Under the pieces are notes generated by a model. It did not search any database. It saw only the letters and a list, made by a program, of their open reading frames with translations, and had not been told where the DNA came from. This document shows, one piece after another, positions 11,229 to 22,720 of a stretch of 64,000 bases of DNA (positions are counted from its first letter, which is position 1; each line of letters starts with the position of its first letter). The position numbers and the translations under genes were made by a program. Origin of the DNA: Ciborinia camelliae (taxonomy: Eukaryota; Ascomycota; Leotiomycetes; Helotiales; Sclerotiniaceae); contig JANPYM010000017.1 in assembly GCA_025890175.1 (NCBI GenBank), positions 1-64,000 of the forward strand, given 5' to 3'.

Positions 11229-12901
11229 AAAGCTTGATCAATTGCTTGACATATGATGGATGATGTGCAAGGCGTAAAGCTTGTTCAAACGGACGCATTT
11301 CCAGCAAGAGCTAGTATCTGTTATCTACTTGCTTACCCCCGCCGGTTTCAAGCAAGATTGCGCTGTATCCGAGATGGAGACATTTCGCCACAATTAATTG
11401 AGGATTAATTAGGAGATTCGACAGCAGATCTGTCAACTATTGGCGCTGCTTCGTAATCGGGCATTGCGAAATTAGAAATGTGACTCTGAATTCAGGACAT
11501 TATCTCTAAGCTGCACGTTGCCGCCCATGCCACCAGTATCATTTCTTTGTCCACACTTCTGCAGATCACATTCTCTAGAATCTTGACCGTATGGTACTAT
11601 CTGATAGGTGGTGTAAATCTCTTGAGTTTCTCATATCATCAACATCCACGATCAATCCGAGTATATCCGAACAATGCATGTCAAATCAGAAACACCGTTT
11701 CTCCGTCCACGTGTAACTGCAGATAGCACCTTCTAAAGTCTTGATCGTATAGCATTCCAATAGATAGAGTCATTTTCTTCCTCACCCCTTAATAGTTGTT
11801 CAGGGGGCTAGGCTCATAAAAAGTAAAATGGTATCGTGTGAGTGGCCAATTTACCTGGCTTTGCTCCAGTTTCTTCAATACATAATGTATGTAATCTCCG
11901 AAAGCGAGGCTTACTGCATAGCACATCATCAAGTTTCGTTTGTGGATAATCTTCTCTAAATAACTCATTCAAGGGGGAGAGTAGGTACAAGAAATCGTCA
12001 CGACGTCACGACTTCACGAACGTCTACAGCAAGACTGACATGGGACAATACAATATTTAACGTCAGGAAATACTAAAATCTTATGTCATCTCACTCAGGG
12101 TAGCAAAACTATCTATTTTGGTCATTCTTCCAATCGTAAGGTCCGTTTCGCCAGTTGATAGTGCAGGGCCGGTATCACGCCCTTCAGTTAGAAGAGATAA
12201 GATGGGAGTATTCCGTGAAGATAAAGCTAGTAGTGTCCCATGGGCCTTTTGAATCTTGCTGAAGACACTAAATTCTTCTGGGCAATATACACTGGACTAA
12301 AGTCGAGCACGATACTAGGCCTACAGCCCAGTATGATGTCACGGTAGATTATTTCCGCCAACCATAACTATATTTAGGCTTTGAACACTGTATTATACAA
12401 TAAATCTAATTAGCTAATATACCGAAAATTAATTAATTATTGCAGTTGATATTTCGACCCAGGCTCTGAAAGCTCCTATAATTTAATGGCCCAAGGCCTG
12501 AAGGAAAATAGCCGGACTAGTACTATGAGTTGGTGATGGGGGCGTGTTGCCATTCAGACCCTACCGCCATGTACGATTATGCACAACTAGGTACCTAGGT
12601 AATCTAAGAGCTGTAGTCGGTACACATTTATCAGCATTGTGAAGAAATGAATCAAAAGTAGCCCGAAATTATTTAAATTAATGAGTTTTCTGACATAAGT
12701 TTTACTGGAAAGAAATATGGCTGATTTACTTCTATGCCAATTACCCTCAGTGACAAAGGTCGAAACCATAGTGTCCACGGCCGTAGATTATGACCAGAAT
12801 CTATACAAAACATTCTACACATAAGAAACCATACCCTCGTCATTCTATGCAATTCCTCCCTAGCAAGAAAACAATCATTGTTACTGAGACTGTGTTGTAT
12901 A
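11229..12901. other. Intergenic between the two UstYa genes
   Basis: 1.7 kb without a supported gene. Two diverged segments near 11555-11615 and 11705-11770 resemble each other (both with CTGCAGAT followed by TCTTGA(C/T)CGTAT), a possible old duplication. A perfect palindrome CTAGGTACCTAG lies at 12587-12598. The open frame at 12587-12778 has no family signature. Confidence 0.5.
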
Positions 12902-14173
12902 TCAGTGATCTTCTGGCCAGACCATATGCATATTTGGCCCAGGTGGCGTCATTTCGATTGAACCATTGACTAGAGGAAAAGCAATTCCTGGACATTGGTA
13001 CATTGCCATTAGCCAGGAGTTATGAATCGCGATTCCTTAATAGTGTTCGAGAACTCACCGTATTTGGGGTTGACAAGTGATTTCTGGTCAAACATGGAGA
13101 ATGACCGTTGCGCTGCCCAGTCATCAAGTTTGTTCCAATTAACACAGGTATGGTAACTATATTTTATTAGCCTGATCTGTCCTCGGCAATGGAAATGCCA
13201 AAGTAGTGCAGATCTAAAGGGGATTTATAGACAACTCACACTTTGAAGTCTGGCATAGGGCGCCGAACGCCCTCTTCCCAATTGAAAACTGATATTGAAG
13301 TATCCGGGTGACACACCAGGGCCTGACGAATATCATCTATACAATGATCTTTCCGCACAAGTAAGCAACAGTTCATTTAACAACGCGATTTGGCAGATCA
13401 TACCAACGTGACTTTTTGAAACCGGCTCGTAGTCATCCGAGTAGGCAGCCATTCTTAGATATTTCTGATTGGGGTTAAAAATAATATTCTCGTACTCATA
13501 TGAAACTTGGGAGAATGTTTAAAAACTTACCAGGCAGTGTAGATGATGGATTACGTTCAATTGCCCATGGTATCCAGAACCATCCGCCAATTCAAGAGCA
13601 GTCTTGTTCAATTTCCGAAGGTCATCTCTGGAGAGCCTGAGATTTATATTTCTAGTGAGTTCGTGCCACGCCTCTTCGACTTCCTGTCAAACTTATCAGT
13701 CTCGACCGACACTTTATCAGGGCCAATGAAAGAGAAATAATGAATACGTACGGGACGAGGATTCCCTACGTAAACACTCTCCTTATCAATACTTCCATCA
13801 TAAAAATACTTTACGTATTCCACAGCCTCATGCGCAGGAGCTATTCGATTGCAGTTAGGTGATATCCAGAGTATTGAGAGAATTCTTGATCGAATTTCTT
13901 ACTATATGTAAGTTGTGGTGGGCCTGATCGATATCCAAACCAATTGATTGCACCAAGTACTGCGAGGGAGTACGTTGCAAATATCAGCAAATGGGCTGCA
14001 ATTGCACGGATACATCTTCGGCGCCTTTGACGACGTCGATTATCATCAAAGTCGAGATTTGTATTCTCTTCCGAGTCGGTGAGGAGTGAATGAGAGGATG
14101 GATTAGATATCTCATCTTCGTAAGAAGTTTTATGATCGGAACCAGAGTGAATTCGTTTATACTTTGATTCCAT
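12902..14173 (-). CDS. UstYa-family (DUF3328) peptide-cyclising oxidase B
   Basis: Seven exons (14173-13903, 13840-13752, 13683-13531, 13464-13404, 13348-13240, 13156-13059, 12987-12902) keep phase throughout and give 288 residues. A 48-residue basic N-terminus ends in RRRQRRRR, followed by one membrane segment (about 55-78). The lumenal domain has both HxxHC motifs, HHLHC (166-170) and HVDH-C (190-194), as in active relatives. It shares intron positions with gene A around the motifs, so the two are paralogues. Dikaritin loci often carry two such proteins that act in sequence or as a pair. It is transcribed divergently from the precursor across an 865-base shared promoter region, which would favour joint control. 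Product specificity is inferred. Confidence 0.87.
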
Positions 14174-15038
14174 GATTGCAAGTGTAGCCCAAAGACAGGA
14201 GTTGTGGATGCAAAAATAATTGAAAAGAAAAGTCCGATCGAACGTGAGTTGGAGAACTTTGTGAGACTCGGGAGTCTAAGGAGAAGAGAGACAAAATCCA
14301 CCCTTCGTTGAGAACAGCGCTAATTACTTCGCAAATCTTGATTTGACTCCTTGTCTATTTTGAGAGACGGGTGACCAGCTGCTGATACCAGATAACCATA
14401 GTAGTATATTCTAGCGTTACATGCAGTTGAGGGAAGTTATCGAAGGGTTTACAATGGTAAGCGACTTATAAGTCTTGTTCTCAATGTACTTGGTCAATTT
14501 CCGTATTTCTTATCTTATGTGGAACCTAGGAAACATGCATACGCTGCGCAGGCAATTGTACGTAAAGTCTATTCCTGGAAAGTATCTCCTGTATGTTGTC
14601 AGTTGACCTGAGTGCAACTCCGTACTGTTGACCACACAAATACATCCTGCGAGTTTATCTTGCATAATCAGGGTTTTTGCAAGAACAACTCAATCTATGT
14701 ATGATCCATCGCACGATTTCAGCACGATTCCCTTGACTAGGAAGGTAAAATAATGTGTCGTGTCGGATTATTCTTGGTAACTATGCAGAATTGCTTGTGA
14801 CAGCTGCAGTCAGACTGAAGATTTCTCCGCTTCATGAAGATTTGATAGCTTCTATTCTACATTCTTTATTCAGTTAGAGTCTCGATGGTCGTGGAACATA
14901 AATACATCAACTTTTCTTCCATCTGGTCCATCAGTCACTTACTATTCCCTAACAACATAAACCTCAGAATTCACTTCAACTTCTCCCTCAGTCGCCTATT
15001 TTTTAAACGTAATACGTTTTCTTTTTTGAATTTCCAAA
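14174..15038. promoter_or_regulatory. Divergent promoter, UstYa B / RiPP precursor
   Basis: This 865-base region separates the starts of UstYa gene B (minus) and the precursor (plus). A pyrimidine-rich stretch runs up to the precursor start (14900-15035). I cannot name a specific operator. Confidence 0.5.
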
Positions 15039-15480
15039 ATGGTCGCTATCACAAAACTTATTGCACTTTTGCCTTTCGTAGTAGGCGCTCTTGGAGCACC
15101 CACTGCATTAAACGCTGGTAAGCAGAAATAACCCAAACTTTTCAAAATTTCAATGTATAACACGTCTCAAGTACAACATGATATCTTGCCTGGTAGCTAC
15201 AAAGACTTGAGCAAGCGTGTCCCAGTCAAGGATGAAGACCTCATCGAGCAGTACAAGCGCAGCGCTGATGAAGATCTCATCGAGCAGTACAAGCGCAGCG
15301 CTGATGAAGACCTTATCGAGCAGTATAAACGCAGCGCTGATGAAGATCTCATCGAGCAGTATAAGCGCAGCGCTGATGAGGATCTTATCTAAAGAGTACA
15401 AGCGCGGCGCTGATGAAGACCTTATTGAGGAATACAAGCGCAGCGCAGCAAAGGATGAAGATCTTATCGAAGATTACTGA
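15039..15480 (+). CDS. Dikaritin-type RiPP precursor, frameshifted in repeat 5
   Basis: Exon 1 (15039-15117) encodes a signal peptide, MVAITKLIALLPFVVGALG. A 54-base intron (15118-15171, GTAAGC to CAAG) leads in phase to exon 2. After a short leader ending in Lys-Arg, exon 2 contains 36-base tandem units starting at 15231, 15267, 15303, 15339, 15375, 15412 and 15454. The unit reads DEDLIEQYKRSA: a core ending in Tyr followed by the Lys-Arg site for Kex2. This is the architecture of UstA, PhomA and AprA precursors of ustiloxin-type cyclic peptides, a group that includes toxins. Units 1-4 are identical in protein; units 6 and 7 have Glu and Asp for Gln, and the last ends directly after Tyr. One extra base between 15387 and 15399 shifts the frame, so translation stops at 15390-15392 after 99 residues. 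Four intact units remain translatable. Units 6-7 are read only in another frame. Confidence 0.82.
15231..15480 (+). repeat. 36-base coding tandem repeat, 7 units
   Basis: Units begin with GATGA(A/G)GA and contain TACAAGCGC or TATAAGCG (Tyr-Lys-Arg). Spacing is 36 bases, except 37 between units 5 and 6 (the frameshift) and 42 between 6 and 7 (two extra codons). Synonymous changes between units are few, as expected of recent unequal exchange or gene conversion. Confidence 0.93.
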
Positions 15481-16091
15481 TCGGTCAATCCGGATTGCAG
15501 AACTACAGGAATTTTGGTGGTTTGTGCAAATCTTTTCTGAGGATCGCACGGCTCTGTGAGGAATACGTGGGAGAGGGAGTAACATTTGATGGGAAGTCGG
15601 TGGTGGTTTGGTGGTGTTCGACGGGGGGGTGATGCGGCTGGATTCTCCGAGCTGTCTTTATAGGATTGCCGGCTGCGCCATTCTTTCGTCTCCTAGACAA
15701 GCATATAGTCAATTCAAATGCGCGTCTTATTCTGGTATTACCGAGACTATGACCATACACCACAAGAATTTGACATCTCATCCGCGAGCCTGGAAGGCAT
15801 TTCTTTAGCGTAGTCACCGTAGCAAAAACATATAGGATCTGATATTGTGAAATTTCATTTGAGCAGTCGACCATACTGCCTACCCCCTTCTGTAGCTCAT
15901 CTCAGGTCTTTCCATGATCTAGAGCTCGATAGTAGTCTTTAGATTAACTTTTTCTTTTGTCCTTTCTTGTTGTCCTTTGCTGGACGTTGCTAGCCTCCGG
16001 AAAAAATGGTCCTTGAATGTATCCAAACAATAATCATGAGATAAAGTCTGTATGATACCAGTGCGTCTTAATCATAATGTCTTCAGACCGA
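15481..16091. other. Intergenic, no supported gene
   Basis: Downstream of the precursor. Open frames at 15503-15874 (minus) and 15608-15808 (plus) overlap each other in opposite senses and match nothing I recognise. Confidence 0.45.
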
Positions 16092-16315
16092 CTCTTGGTT
16101 TATACATGTTGCGCGTGTGAACTCAAGACTTGAGCATCCCGCTGGAAGTGGAAATGCCACTTGGCACCGGCTCTCTACATTAAGATCATGTACATCCTGC
16201 TCGTACCGTTCTTTACAGTAAATGTCAACGTAAGATTAAGCTTTTGAGCCCCAGCGCCCGCCAAGGCCTACCAACGCCCGCCAAGGTCTACTCCAACTCT
16301 CTTGTGCACGACTCT
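16092..16315. repeat. Second copy of dispersed LTR-like repeat
   Basis: Uninterrupted relative of 6585-6677 plus 7205-7330: CCCGCTGGAAGTGG, CCACTTGGCACCGG, GATTAAGCTTTTGAGCCCC and the CGCCCGCCAAGGCCTACCAA block in the same order. It shows the sequence of the repeat without the MITE. Its outer limits are not fixed. Confidence 0.7.
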
Positions 16316-16611
16316 TCAGCCCAAGAATGAAGGTTAATGGGTGGACTGGAACCATAAATAGATCACGGCGTTTTTTCCGAATGGCCGTACTGTCTTGGGT
16401 TCCAGTTTATCCAATTCTAGGTATGTAGAATATCGTGGCAAGACTTTTGCGACATAGAAAATAATGGGATTCTATTTGTTTGATAGCCATACAATGCTAC
16501 AGCTAATATCCACTGTTTAATATTCATCCATCAAAAAAGGAAGAAGCGTTCCGACCTTTTCAAGCTTTCCAGGTTGCTTATCTTTCTCCTTCCTCTTTTG
16601 GATCTCCTCGC

Positions 16612-16632
16612 GGGGGTGAAGGCTTCACCCCC
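16612..16632. other. Perfect 10-bp-arm hairpin
   Basis: GGGGGTGAAG, one base, then CTTCACCCCC. It lies about 340 bases upstream of the MFS 1 start. It could be a palindromic protein-binding site or chance; no partner copy was found. Confidence 0.6.
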
Positions 16633-16972
16633 ATTCAATACATGTTACCTAATTAGTGGGCTGGACCCATATTACGTGAGATGGTATGTTATGAATGGCT
16701 AAAATCCCATTACTTTATCTACCTAAGAAAGGGTATCTGTAGTTTCTCGAGGAACCTTTGCCACACAGAAGATCATTAAAATTTCCTTGTTGAATTTCCT
16801 TGTTATACTACCCACTAAATAGCATATACTCACAGGGGAGGAGAGTAGGAAAAAGCCTCAGGTTGCACAAAGTTGTCAACTTAGTTGTTGGTGGCCGCGT
16901 GGTGGCGTGCTGTGACTGTTAAAAGGATCTTGACAATTCAGTTGACTCTGCCAAGAACCACTGACTTCCTTA

Positions 16973-19118
16973 ATGCCACCCAAGCACGCTACCGACTCGC
17001 CAACGCATGCAAGTATGGAGAAATCATTGAATGAAACTGCAGATGGCGCCCCCGACAATCGGCCTGCTTCGTTGAGCAAAAGTGTTGTTGCACAAGAGCC
17101 GGAAAACATTCAAACCGACGGCCACCATCCAGTCGAGTCCAATCCGAATGATGAAAGCTGTGTGCAATATGTAACCGGGTTCCGATTGGCTGCAATTACA
17201 TCCGCAGTAACCTTGACTGCTTTTCTCATAACGCTTGACACATCCATCATATCCACGGTAAATGGAATCCGATAGCCAAAGTTTCTGAAAATACTGACTT
17301 TTTCAAAAGGCAACTCCTAAGATAACAAGCCAGTTTCATTCTCTCCAAGATGTTGGATGGTATGGGAGTGCTTATTTATTGACAAGGTGATTCAGTCTCG
17401 CAAAATTTCAACTGTCCATATGCTAACATTTGACTGGCTCTGCTCTACAACCCGTCACGGGCAAGTTATATGCTCATTTCAGTTTGAAAGTCAGTTGCTG
17501 CTGCCAGTCCTGAACTTTTCTCAACTAGGGGATTGACAATGCTGCAGTACACCTACATAGCCTTTCTTGCTCTCTTTGAATTCGGATCCTTAATATGCGG
17601 CCTTGCCACTTCCTCCAGCATGTTGATAGTAGGAAGAGCCATTGCAGGCATGGGCAGTGCGGGAGTTGGAAATGGTGCGCTCACAATAGTATCCGCCTCT
17701 GTGCCTCTTGAGAAAAGAGCTTGTATGTTTCAGTGCGCCTTCAGAACCATTCGATCCCTACTAATCGTTCAAACCGCAGTGTACTTTAGTATTACAGGAT
17801 CAAGTCTGTTTAATTACTCCCTCCTTAAATATGAATCTAATCCTTGTAGTTGGTCAATTAGGAGTTGTACTGGGTCCATTAATTGGCGGCGTGTTCACAG
17901 AATATACAACCTGGAGATGGTGTAAGATTTGAATAACTGGAAAGACCGTTGACAATGACTAATATTAGAACTAGGTTTCTACGTCAACCTTCCAATCGGC
18001 GGGATAGCAATAGCAGCTTTACTTTGGGTAGCGGTGCCCAATATTCCAGTTGAGAAGCCTAAGCGCACGACTTTCAACTCTCTCTTCCATGAACTGGATC
18101 TCGCGGGCTGTCTGCTTTTCGCTCCAACCATGACAATGTTCCTTCTGGCACTCGAATGGGGTGGTTCAACGTATCCTTGGGGCAGTGCCACAATTATCGG
18201 TCTCTTCTGCGGATCCGTTGCCAATCTGGCCCTTTTTTTGATATGGGAACACAAAAAAGGGGATTCTGCAATGATTCCTTTTAAAATGGTCAAAAAACGT
18301 GTGGTTTCTTCGGCCGGCTTTAATATTTTCTTCCTCTTTGCGAATAATGTGATAACGCCTTACTACCTTGCAATATACTTCCAAGGTGTGCGAGGTACGA
18401 CACCTACATTAAGTGGCGTGTATATGCTGCCAGGAATTTTGGGCCAGATGGTCTGTGGTATTCTAGGTGGGCTAGCAGGTATGTCCACTTCCTATTATTT
18501 AAGACGGTGCTAATTCTACAATAGTCACTCGGATGGGTTACTATTTGCCGTGGGCAGTCTTCGGTTCAGGCTTGACAGCCATTGGATCCGGACTGATCAG
18601 CAGATTCACACAGCAGACAAATACCGGTATATGGATCGGCTATCAAATAATCGGCGGGGTAGGACGAGGTCTGGCATTACAAATGGTGGGTACCTGTCGT
18701 GATCCGAATGGCTAGCGCCTGCACTGACTCTCTAAATCAGCCATTTGTAGCAGTCCAAAATAATCTACCTGCCTCAGAAATCGCCGTCAGCATGGCTTTT
18801 CTCAGCTTTTGTCGTAATTTCGGCGGGGCACTGCTGCTGTCCTTCGCTGAGATAGTTTTTAACAGAGGTCTTGGACACGCGCTACCCAGGTACGCACCAG
18901 GACTTTCACTAGATCAAGTTACCGCACTTGGTGTCTCCGGGATTCGATCGATAATACCACAGACAAGTGCGGAAGGTGTGATATCGGCGTATGTCATTGC
19001 TATCCAAAACGTCTTCTACCTTGTAGCCGGGACTGCGGCTGCGGCTTTCATCTTCAGTGCGGGATTGGGATGGAAGAGCGTCAAGAAAGCAAATCAATCT
19101 CGTGATTCCAAAGCTTGA
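16973..19118 (+). CDS. MFS transporter 1 (DHA2, 14-TM) with lost splice acceptor
   Basis: Nine exons in phase (16973-17257, 17310-17386, 17438-17489, 17548-17722, 17780-17803, 17850-17921, 17975-18478, 18525-18685, 18741-19118) encode 575 residues. Family signatures are [47 protein letters not shown] and a 14-helix pattern; such proton antiporters export secondary metabolites. The exon at 17780-17803 is only 24 bases long but restores the conserved stretch between helices 4 and 5. One junction is abnormal: intron 2 (17387-17437) has a good donor and a GCTAAC branch site but ends in TGG instead of TAG, the only place where the frame fits. Normal splicing there is doubtful, so the gene may be crippled. 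Its position next to the RiPP precursor suggests peptide export, by analogy with UstT/AprT. Confidence 0.8.
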
Positions 19119-19973
19119 AATTCCGAGTAGGGACGCTCATATCCACGACTTACACTTCTGAGTGCATCCAAAGAATGGAATAGAGCTTAGAGCCTGGATG
19201 CAGCGTTGGGGTTTAGATGTTCGACTCTGGTACATACAATAGGGATACAAGACTACTAGAATCCAGGCGCATCACTCCCACTGATATCTTATGAAAAGGG
19301 GGAACTTTTTAGAAATGGATTGGATACTTGAGCAGCAACTTTGTTGATTTTAGAGTAACCTAATTTATAGCGGCTGGATAAAAACCATCCGCTGTTTACT
19401 TGACTTTCCACATATGAATTTAGAAACTTTTATATAAAAGAAATGACAAAAGAAGCTTTAAATTGTTTTATACATAAAAGATTACGCAGAAGGCGCCAGC
19501 TTAGTATCTTACTTATGTTGCGCATCCGTTGATTGGTTCAGCCAATCTGACCAGTTTTATCCTTGAGACATCCGGATCTCGGGTTGTGGTTAGGGTTAGG
19601 TTGTGGAGATAGCTAGGTTGATTCGGCCTCTTTGCATCATCACTTCACATCCATGTTGTTGTATTTGGTTACCTTAGGCAACCATCCCTACGATAAAATA
19701 CTGTAATACCTTGAAAATCACGGAAACAAGCCAAATCACCACCGCAGCGATTATATATAGCTAGGTACCTAGCTAGTATCCGCTAATTTTCAAACCCAGT
19801 TACGCGTACGCTCAGAATCACAATTCACCGTTGCCTAGATCTCTGGCAATAAATGTAAAACACTTTGCACTCACACACAGCAAGTTGAGACAAATAAAAC
19901 TGTCCTTTATCTTTCTGGAGTATCATTTCAGCCCTGGAGCTAGGAGTGGATCATAAGCCATAGCCTCATCAGC
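19119..19973. other. Intergenic between MFS 1 and MFS 2
   Basis: 855 bases with no gene. It contains an 18-base perfect palindrome built on AGGTACCT at 19758-19775, about 200 bases before the MFS 2 start. Confidence 0.5.
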
Positions 19974-21698
19974 ATGGACTCTCCAACCGATCAAAACGAA
20001 GAAACCCCTCTTCTTGAGAGTTATCGATATAGACAAAGGAGAATATCCAGATTCATGCCGCAATGGCCAGGGTTGCAATGGCGGGTGCTACTCATCGCGG
20101 CTTTCCTGATGTTCTCCGTCAATTTCGGGCATTTCTTGGGGACAGCTCCGCAATTGAAGATTTTCGAGGATATCATTTGTCAAAACTACAAACGAACTCT
20201 CAACCGGGATGGGAGAATGGAATTTGATGATAATATCTGTAAATCAGAGCCTGTACAGAGTGAACTTGCTTTGGTCAGTGGATGGAAGAATACTCTGGAT
20301 ACTTTACCGGGTAGGTTCTACATTCTGTGACTGTCCTTGATATTTGTTTCAATTAATCCTGATATTTGGAGTAGCTCTTGCTCTCGTCTTGCCATATGGC
20401 GTGCTCGCAGATAAAATTGGACGAAGGCCTTTCGTCATCATGTCTACAGCGGCGACAGCATTAAGTGAATGCTGGCCGAGAGTTATTTGTAAGACCAATT
20501 TGTCTCGTTGGTAAACTCCTATATACTAACGGTTGTAGGCTGGTTCAACTTGCCGCTCCGTCTTGTTTGGTTGACCGGAATGTTTCGAGCACCAGGAGGC
20601 GGCGACCAATTCGCTTCGTTCATGTTAATGACCATCATATCGGACGTATTCGATGAGGGACAAAGGTACTTGAACTCCAGTTGCAACACTTGTTCTGGGA
20701 ATTAACGTGTAACAGAGCTACCGCGCTGTATCGTTTGGTCTCACTGCCAATCATCGCCGAGATCATGGCAACACCTATAAGTGCAGCGATCATGAATATC
20801 GATCCGTGGATACCGTTTATGCTAGCTCCTATTGTCGTCATTATCGGCGCTATGTTCAGCATCTTTGTCCCTGAAACTCTCAGGGAACGGCCGAAAGCAA
20901 GCCCGATGTTAAGAAACGCCGATGACGAAGAGGTTGAAGGATCACTTCAAGCACCATCAAAAAATCCCGTCTTTCATGGTGTTTTTATTGACATTATCGA
21001 CAAAGCGTCTAGCTTTGCGACTGCAACCAACTTCATATGGCAGAATCCGAAACTGATTGTTTCTCTGGCTGTCGTCTTTGCCGGTATTCTAGATAAGAGT
21101 TCTTTGTTTTTGCTCCTTCAATACGCATCTACGAGGTATCATTGGACTATCTCCAAAGTAAGTTCTTTCCTATTCACTACCCGAGTATCATTTGATTAAC
21201 CTACCGAAACAGGCAAGCTATCTAATTACCATCCGAGGTTTGATGACTCTGATAACCTACTTGGTGCTTGTGCCACTACTGTCATCCTTTCTCCTCGAGC
21301 GGCTGCAGTACAGCGCTCTAAAAAAGGATCTCACCGTCGCAAGACTCGCAGCTGTATCCGGCATCATAGGGTACTTCCTAATCTTCACCGCTCCCACCGC
21401 AGTGCCATTAACTATTGGATGTCTTGTTGTATCACTCTCCATGCCATTCGTAGTAGCCATCATCAGTGTTGCAAACTCATTCACCCCACCCGACAACACC
21501 GCAACTCTATACACAGCCATTTCTGTGTCCCAGTCAATTGGTATTATCATCGCCGGCCCGATCTTCGCCAAGTTGTATGGAGCAGGTATGCACATAGGCC
21601 TGGAGTGGTCGGGCCTTCCGTTTGCTGTTGCCGGGTCGCTTTTTGCTGTGGTTCTGGTCCCACTTCTGTTCTTGGGGTCGCCAAGTCCGGAATCATAA
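19974..21698 (+). CDS. MFS transporter 2
   Basis: Five exons (19974-20310, 20375-20488, 20539-20665, 20716-21157, 21213-21698) in phase give 501 residues. The first acceptor could be 3 bases earlier (20372). The N-terminus carries a TPLLESYR-type cytosolic tail, then helix 1. GVLADKIGRRP is the canonical loop 2-3 motif of 12-helix MFS carriers, and VPETLRERP ends helix 6. A long central loop (about 300-345) separates the halves. This type of fungal MFS protein (general substrate transporter) is common in metabolite clusters but its cargo cannot be read from sequence. It is on the same strand as MFS 1. No lesions are visible. Confidence 0.88.
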
Positions 21699-22092
21699 GG
21701 GCGGGAATGGCTAGTCCTAACCCTCAGAGGTGAAAATGAAGAAATTAGAAGATGCAGACGGTCACTCACCTAATTAATTCTCGGTCTAACCCTGTACAAT
21801 ACTTGTTAGAAGCTGCCCTTCATAAACTGTACACTTTATGAAATAGTTCAATATTAGAGTAGGTAATATTAATTATGAGAACGTTTTAGTTTTGAACTCC
21901 AAATACAAAAGTATGCACAAATTATAGAAGATATGGTATCATTGATCTTATATATCGGAATTTTCGCTCCAGGCCACGTTGTGAACGGGTTCCTTTCAAA
22001 TCTCGCATACGTGATGTCTTCATGATCTGGCTCGAAATCTGGGGCTGGGGGCGTTCTTAAGCTCCGCCACTTTGTCTCCAACTACTTCGTAA

Positions 22093-22374
22093 TCATTTCT
22101 GCTGTTCAATGAGGGCAAAATTTCGATTGAGCCGGAGGATATCGCCCGAAAGAGTGCCAGGAATGTTGGCCAGACGAATGGATTGGAGTTTATTATCATC
22201 GAGCTCGAACCAGTAAGTGTATATAACAGTGCCATCCACGACATCAATACTGATATCCCAATTGGGCTGACCAGCCGGAGGGACGAGATTTGTTGAGTTG
22301 CGTTTCTGATCGTAGACTGCTCGTAAACGCTGAATATCCTCATCGAATGAATTCTCCAATCCAGCATCTGCCAT
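22093..22374 (-). CDS. Hypothetical 93-residue protein
   Basis: Single open frame starting MADAGLENSFDEDIQRLRAV. It contains an acidic, mainly beta-type middle (WDISIDVVDGTVIYTYWFEL). Codon use is gene-like, but no family is recognised. Downstream on the same strand two other frames also look protein-like (22081-21869 and 22150-22020), so the 3' end may be spliced or decayed; I found no intron that joins them in phase. Confidence 0.4.
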   Translation of the reverse strand: MADAGLENSFDEDIQRLRAVYDQKRNSTNLVPPAGQPNWDISIDVVDGTVIYTYWFELDDNKLQSIRLANIPGTLSGDILRLNRNFALIEQQK

Positions 22375-22720
22375 TGTTCTAGACGTCCGTTCACCTAAAT
22401 GGCCCGATCAAAATCTGAATACCCATTTTCATAGGTTCATTGTTGACCTGTACTCAATGATTTACTCTGTTTATTTAAAAGATATTCTTGCCGCAACAGC
22501 ATGTGTCTTGCATATAGCTGTTGCTTGCTCCGGCCAAACCATCCAGGAATTACAAGCTGAGATTATTGAGCGGGATATTTTCTTGCAAGATATAAACACA
22601 CCTCATTTCTCTAAAGACAATTCTTAGGACAAAACACCATTGTTGGATGACGAACCTAGTTTCACAGGGTTGAAAAAAAAATTGAAGTCAAGACATTGAG
22701 CATCTCGACACATGAATTAT

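Noticed and set aside
15354..15395. Intron that would bypass the precursor frameshift
   Set aside because: The only GT-AG candidate is about 36 bases, too short, and joins out of phase.
15231..15480. CRISPR-like array
   Set aside because: Repeats are contiguous, coding, and without spacers; the host is a fungus.
17723..17849. Deletion in MFS 1 between helices 4 and 5
   Set aside because: A 24-base exon (17780-17803) between two normal introns restores the conserved segment in phase.
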